NCBI GenBank assembly: GCA_036276235.1
Contig: DATBDZ010000353.1
Coordinates: forward strand, 1 to 8,040
DNA length: 8,040 nt
Direction: 5' to 3'
DNA from: JANWHF01 sp036276235
GTDB lineage: Bacteria; Planctomycetota; Phycisphaerae; Tepidisphaerales; Tepidisphaeraceae
In this document: positions 5,166 through 8,040 of the stretch, one piece after another
Layout: the number at the start of each line of letters is the position of its first letter
Numbering within the stretch: the first letter of the stretch is position 1
Notes under the pieces: generated by a model
What the model was told of the DNA's origin: nothing
Database searches by the model: none
The model's input: only the letters and a program-made list of their open reading frames with translations
Position numbers and translations under genes: made by a program

Positions 5166-7982
5166 ATGGCAAAGGAAATGCTGATCAACGTCTCCGAAGG
5201 CGAAGAATGCCGAATCGCCCTCGTTGAAGACGGAGTTCTGGAAGAACTGTACATGGAGCGCACCAGCTCCACGTCACACGTCAACAACATCTACAAGGGC
5301 CGCGTGGTCAATGTCGAGCCGTCGATTCAGGCGGCGTTCATCGATTTTGGCCTGGGCCGCAACGGGTTTCTGCATATCTCCGATCTCATGCCGACCTATT
5401 TCGGCCGGCGCGGGGAAGAGATTCAGGAATCGGTCGGCCGCAAGATGGCCCGGCGCGATCGCCCGCCGATCCAGCGCTGCCTGCGCCGGGGCGATTCGAT
5501 CGTCGTGCAGGTCATCAAAGAAGGCATCGGCACCAAGGGCCCCACGCTCAGCAGCTATCTTTCCATTCCCGGCAAGATTCTGGTGATGATGCCCGGCATG
5601 GTGAGCAAGGGTGTCAGCCGCAAGATCGAGGATGATGCCGAGCGCCGCCGCCTGCGGCAGATTCTCGACCAGCTCGATCCGCCCGAAGACATCGGCTTCA
5701 TCATCCGGACCGCCGGCGTCGGCAAGAGCAAGGCGGAGATCGAACGCGATCTGAAATATCTGCTGCGCCTGTGGCAGACGATCGAAAAGAAACGCGATTC
5801 ATCGCCCGGCCCCACTGAGCTTTACACCGAAGGCGATCTGGTCAGCCGCACCGTGCGCGACGTTTTCTCGACCGATGTCGATCGCCTCATCATCGACAAC
5901 AAGGAAGTGGCGCAGCAAGTGAAGGAGGTCGTCAAGCTCTCCAGCCCGCGCGCCCGCAATCGGGTGGATCTGTACGATGAGCCGATCCCGCTTTTCCATA
6001 AATATGGGATCGAAAAAGAAATCGAGCAGATGTACAGCCGCCATGTGCCGCTTCCCAGCGGCGGGTCGCTGGTGATTGATTCGACGGAAGCGATCGTCGC
6101 GATCGACGTGAACAGCGGAAAATTCCGCGACCACAGCGACGCCGAGACGACCGCCTTCAAGACGGACATGGAGGCCGCCGACGAAATCTGCCGACAGCTT
6201 CGCCTGCGCGATCTGGGCGGGGTGATCATCTGCGACTTCATCGATCTGCGCTACGAGCGCCATCGCCGCGAGCTGGAAGGGCGGCTACACGAGAATCTCC
6301 GCAATGACCGCGCCAAGACCAAAGTCCTGCGGATGAGCCAATTCGGCATCATCGAGATGACCCGCCAGCGCATGCGGCCCTCCTTCAAGCGCAGCGTCTA
6401 CTTCGACTGTCCGCATTGCAAAGGCGCGGGCCTCGTCAAGACGCCCGAGAGCATGAGCCTCGACGTGATGCGTCGGCTGGCAATTGCCGCCAACGATCAG
6501 CGCGTCATTCGCGTCGAGCTGTCGGTCAGCCCGGATGTCGCGTTCTATCTGCAAAATCGCAAGCGTGCCCGGCTCGCCGAACTTGAGCACCGGACCGCCA
6601 AGCAGATCGTCATTCGCCCCGAGCAGGGGATCGGCCTGGACGAAATGCGGCTCGCGCTGTTCGACAACCGCGATGGCCTGGTGATCGTCCCCGAGCTGGC
6701 GGCTGCACTGGAATCGCATCCGCATACGTCGCAGCTCAACGTCCGCCAGCCTCACGCGCAGCGCGGCCGGCCGGGCGCTGGCCGTGACGATCGGCGTCCG
6801 CAACGTCCGCCGCAACCGCAGCCGCGCCATCGCGATGAGCTGGGCGACGATGAGGATGTCATGGAAGATCGCGCCAGCGTGTTGGAGCACGAAGCGGATG
6901 AGGCGGCAGCGCCTTCTCCGCATGTGCCGCAGGATCAGCGCGACCGTCGTCCGCAGTTTCAGCAGCGCGGACCGCAGCAGGATCGACCGGGCCGACAGGC
7001 GCCGCCGGTGCGCCAACCGCCGCCGAGCGGACGTTCCGACTTCGATGCCGACGCGGGCTCCGAGGCTCCAGAAGAAGTCGCCCGTAGCGGCGGCGGCAAT
7101 GGATTCCCCTCGCAAAATGGAGACAACTTCGGCGACGAGCAGGGCGGCGGGCGCAAACGCCGCCGGCGCCGCCGCGGACGTCGCGGTCGTGGTCGCGGCG
7201 GGCAAAACCTCCAGGACCAGAATCAGCAGAATCGCGATCCGAATCAGCCGCCGCAGTTTGCCGACCGACGCGACGAAGCGCCGCGCGACGAACAATCCGA
7301 CGAAGCTGGAACCGACGAATACCGCGCCGACGAGGCGGCATTCGAGCGCGCCGATTCGCCTGCCGGTGCCGAAGATTCCCGCGAGTCCGGCGAGTTGGTC
7401 GAAGACTTCGGCCAGCGCCCCTTCGAGCAGGAACCGATCGGCGAAGCGCCACAGCCCATCAGCGACACCGATGATTCCGATGGAGTGGATACCGGCGAAC
7501 CGGAATCGTTCGCGGATGAGCGCGTTGAGATCACTGCTGAGGCTCAGCGCGAGGAAGCGCGCCAGCAGGAACCGCAGCGCGAACCCGAGGCGCCAGTCGA
7601 AGAGAAAGCCGAAGCCGAAGCACCAGAGCCGAAGAAGAAGGGCCGCCGCCCGCGCAAGCCGGCCAAGGCAAAGACCCCCGCGGCAAAGGAACGCACCTCC
7701 GAAGAAGAATCTTCGGAAACTGCTGCCAAACCGCGCCGCCGCGGCACGCGCGGCGGCCGCAAGAAGAAAGCCGCCAAGGCCGCCGCCGAAGCAAAGTCTC
7801 AGGCGAAAGAGCCGGTATCGGCTGAATCGTCGCGCTCAGAATCCGCCGCGGCCGCCCCGGTTTCATCGCGCCGCGTCGCCGCCGACAAGCATCTGGCGGA
7901 TGACGAGCCGGTCATGCACGAACCCGTCCGCCGGCCCCGCAGCATGCGCGATCTGGATAGCATTCCGGATGATTTTGATTGA
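5166..7982 (+). CDS. rne: RNase E/G family endoribonuclease with long disordered C-terminal tail
   Basis: A 938-residue protein. Residues 1-510 align with the catalytic half of E. coli RNase E. An S1 domain (about 37-130, with IYKGRVVNVEPSIQAAFIDFG) comes first, followed by the 5'-sensor/RNase H-like core with RTAGVGKS. The DNase I-like site has Asp314 (AIDVNSGKF) and Asp357 (IICDFIDL), 43 residues apart as in E. coli (303 and 346). The zinc-link cysteines are Cys415 and Cys418 (CPHCKGAG), followed by the small domain. The enzyme cleaves single-stranded AU-rich RNA, matures rRNA and starts mRNA decay. The tail (about 511-938) is low complexity. It contains an Arg-rich block (660-679), an acidic Asp-Glu repeat stretch (about 695-720), Lys/Arg blocks at 823-836 and 855-868, and a distinct end peptide, RRPRSMRDLDSIPDDFD (922-938). 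By analogy with E. coli the tail may bind RNA and scaffold a degradosome; the partners are not predictable here. rng is an alternative name, but the large tail favours the RNase E type. Confidence 0.95.
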   Translation: MAKEMLINVSEGEECRIALVEDGVLEELYMERTSSTSHVNNIYKGRVVNVEPSIQAAFIDFGLGRNGFLHISDLMPTYFGRRGEEIQESVGRKMARRDRPPIQRCLRRGDSIVVQVIKEGIGTKGPTLSSYLSIPGKILVMMPGMVSKGVSRKIEDDAERRRLRQILDQLDPPEDIGFIIRTAGVGKSKAEIERDLKYLLRLWQTIEKKRDSSPGPTELYTEGDLVSRTVRDVFSTDVDRLIIDNKEVAQQVKEVVKLSSPRARNRVDLYDEPIPLFHKYGIEKEIEQMYSRHVPLPSGGSLVIDSTEAIVAIDVNSGKFRDHSDAETTAFKTDMEAADEICRQLRLRDLGGVIICDFIDLRYERHRRELEGRLHENLRNDRAKTKVLRMSQFGIIEMTRQRMRPSFKRSVYFDCPHCKGAGLVKTPESMSLDVMRRLAIAANDQRVIRVELSVSPDVAFYLQNRKRARLAELEHRTAKQIVIRPEQGIGLDEMRLALFDNRDGLVIVPELAAALESHPHTSQLNVRQPHAQRGRPGAGRDDRRPQRPPQPQPRHRDELGDDEDVMEDRASVLEHEADEAAAPSPHVPQDQRDRRPQFQQRGPQQDRPGRQAPPVRQPPPSGRSDFDADAGSEAPEEVARSGGGNGFPSQNGDNFGDEQGGGRKRRRRRRGRRGRGRGGQNLQDQNQQNRDPNQPPQFADRRDEAPRDEQSDEAGTDEYRADEAAFERADSPAGAEDSRESGELVEDFGQRPFEQEPIGEAPQPISDTDDSDGVDTGEPESFADERVEITAEAQREEARQQEPQREPEAPVEEKAEAEAPEPKKKGRRPRKPAKAKTPAAKERTSEEESSETAAKPRRRGTRGGRKKKAAKAAAEAKSQAKEPVSAESSRSESAAAAPVSSRRVAADKHLADDEPVMHEPVRRPRSMRDLDSIPDDFD

Positions 7983-8016
7983 GCCGTTGATGACGGCGGG
8001 AACCCGAAATGGTGTC

Positions 8017-8040
8017 ACGCGAAGCCACGAAGAGACGAAG
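8017..8040. repeat. Degenerate 8-base tandem repeat at the window edge
   Basis: Three 8-base units end in CGAAG: ACGCGAAG (8017-8024), CCACGAAG (8025-8032) and AGACGAAG (8033-8040). The run is cut by the window end. It could be the first arm of a fourth junction repeat, downstream of rne. Between the rne stop and this run lies only a small 5-bp hairpin, GCCGT/ACGGC (7983-7997), without a T-run, so no terminator is called. Confidence 0.4.

Noticed and set aside
6285..7295. A 336-codon minus-strand open frame opposite rne
   Set aside because: Low-complexity Ala/Arg/Leu product opposite the RNase E tail; explained by the base composition of the real gene.
7983..7997. GCCGT/ACGGC hairpin after rne as a terminator
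   Set aside because: Stem of only 5 bp and no T-run; indistinguishable from chance in GC-rich DNA.

Overview
The window looks like chromosomal DNA from a planctomycete, possibly of the Phycisphaerae kind. It is GC-rich. Its left-hand minus-strand gene carries an N-terminal LEPR-XLL motif (LEPRQLL) followed by a right-handed beta-helix, a surface-protein design known mainly from Planctomycetes. Several starts are GTG and several genes lack a Shine-Dalgarno (SD) sequence. The lineage is inferred from protein content only; there is no rRNA or other marker here.

Layout. (1) Positions 1-819, minus strand: the N-terminal 273 codons of the LEPR-XLL/beta-helix protein, running off the left edge. It has a convincing promoter (TTGACG-N16-TAGAAT) and an SD (TGGAGG) ahead of a GTG start. 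(2) 820-1085: divergent intergenic region with a weak plus-strand promoter candidate and a small GC hairpin. (3) 1086-7982, plus strand: six co-directional genes that could form one operon: DUF502 membrane protein, hpf (ribosome hibernation factor), ptsN-like EIIA, ptsH (HPr), ptsI (Enzyme I) and rne (RNase E/G with a long disordered tail). (4) 7983-8040: a short tail with a degenerate 8-base repeat cut by the window edge.

How the genes fit together. Enzyme I takes phosphate from PEP and passes it to HPr and on to EIIA. No EIIB or EIIC sugar transporter subunit is visible, so this looks like a regulatory rather than a transport PTS. Linkage of hpf to ptsN resembles the proteobacterial rpoN-hpf-ptsN-rapZ-ptsO cluster. 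Here RNase E closes the row, so ribosome hibernation, PTS phosphorelay and mRNA decay are encoded side by side.

The most unusual signal is not a protein. Each of the last three gene junctions (ptsN/ptsH, ptsH/ptsI, ptsI/rne) holds a large inverted repeat whose arms are tandem 7-base words. The words differ between junctions but the architecture is the same: about 3-6 heptads per arm, a 23-40 base loop, and a right arm ending 7-15 bases before the next start codon. At two junctions a good SD lies just after the previous stop codon, outside the left arm. The hairpin therefore sits between the SD and its start codon, as if inserted into the ribosome-binding site. Folding would bring SD and AUG back to roughly normal spacing.
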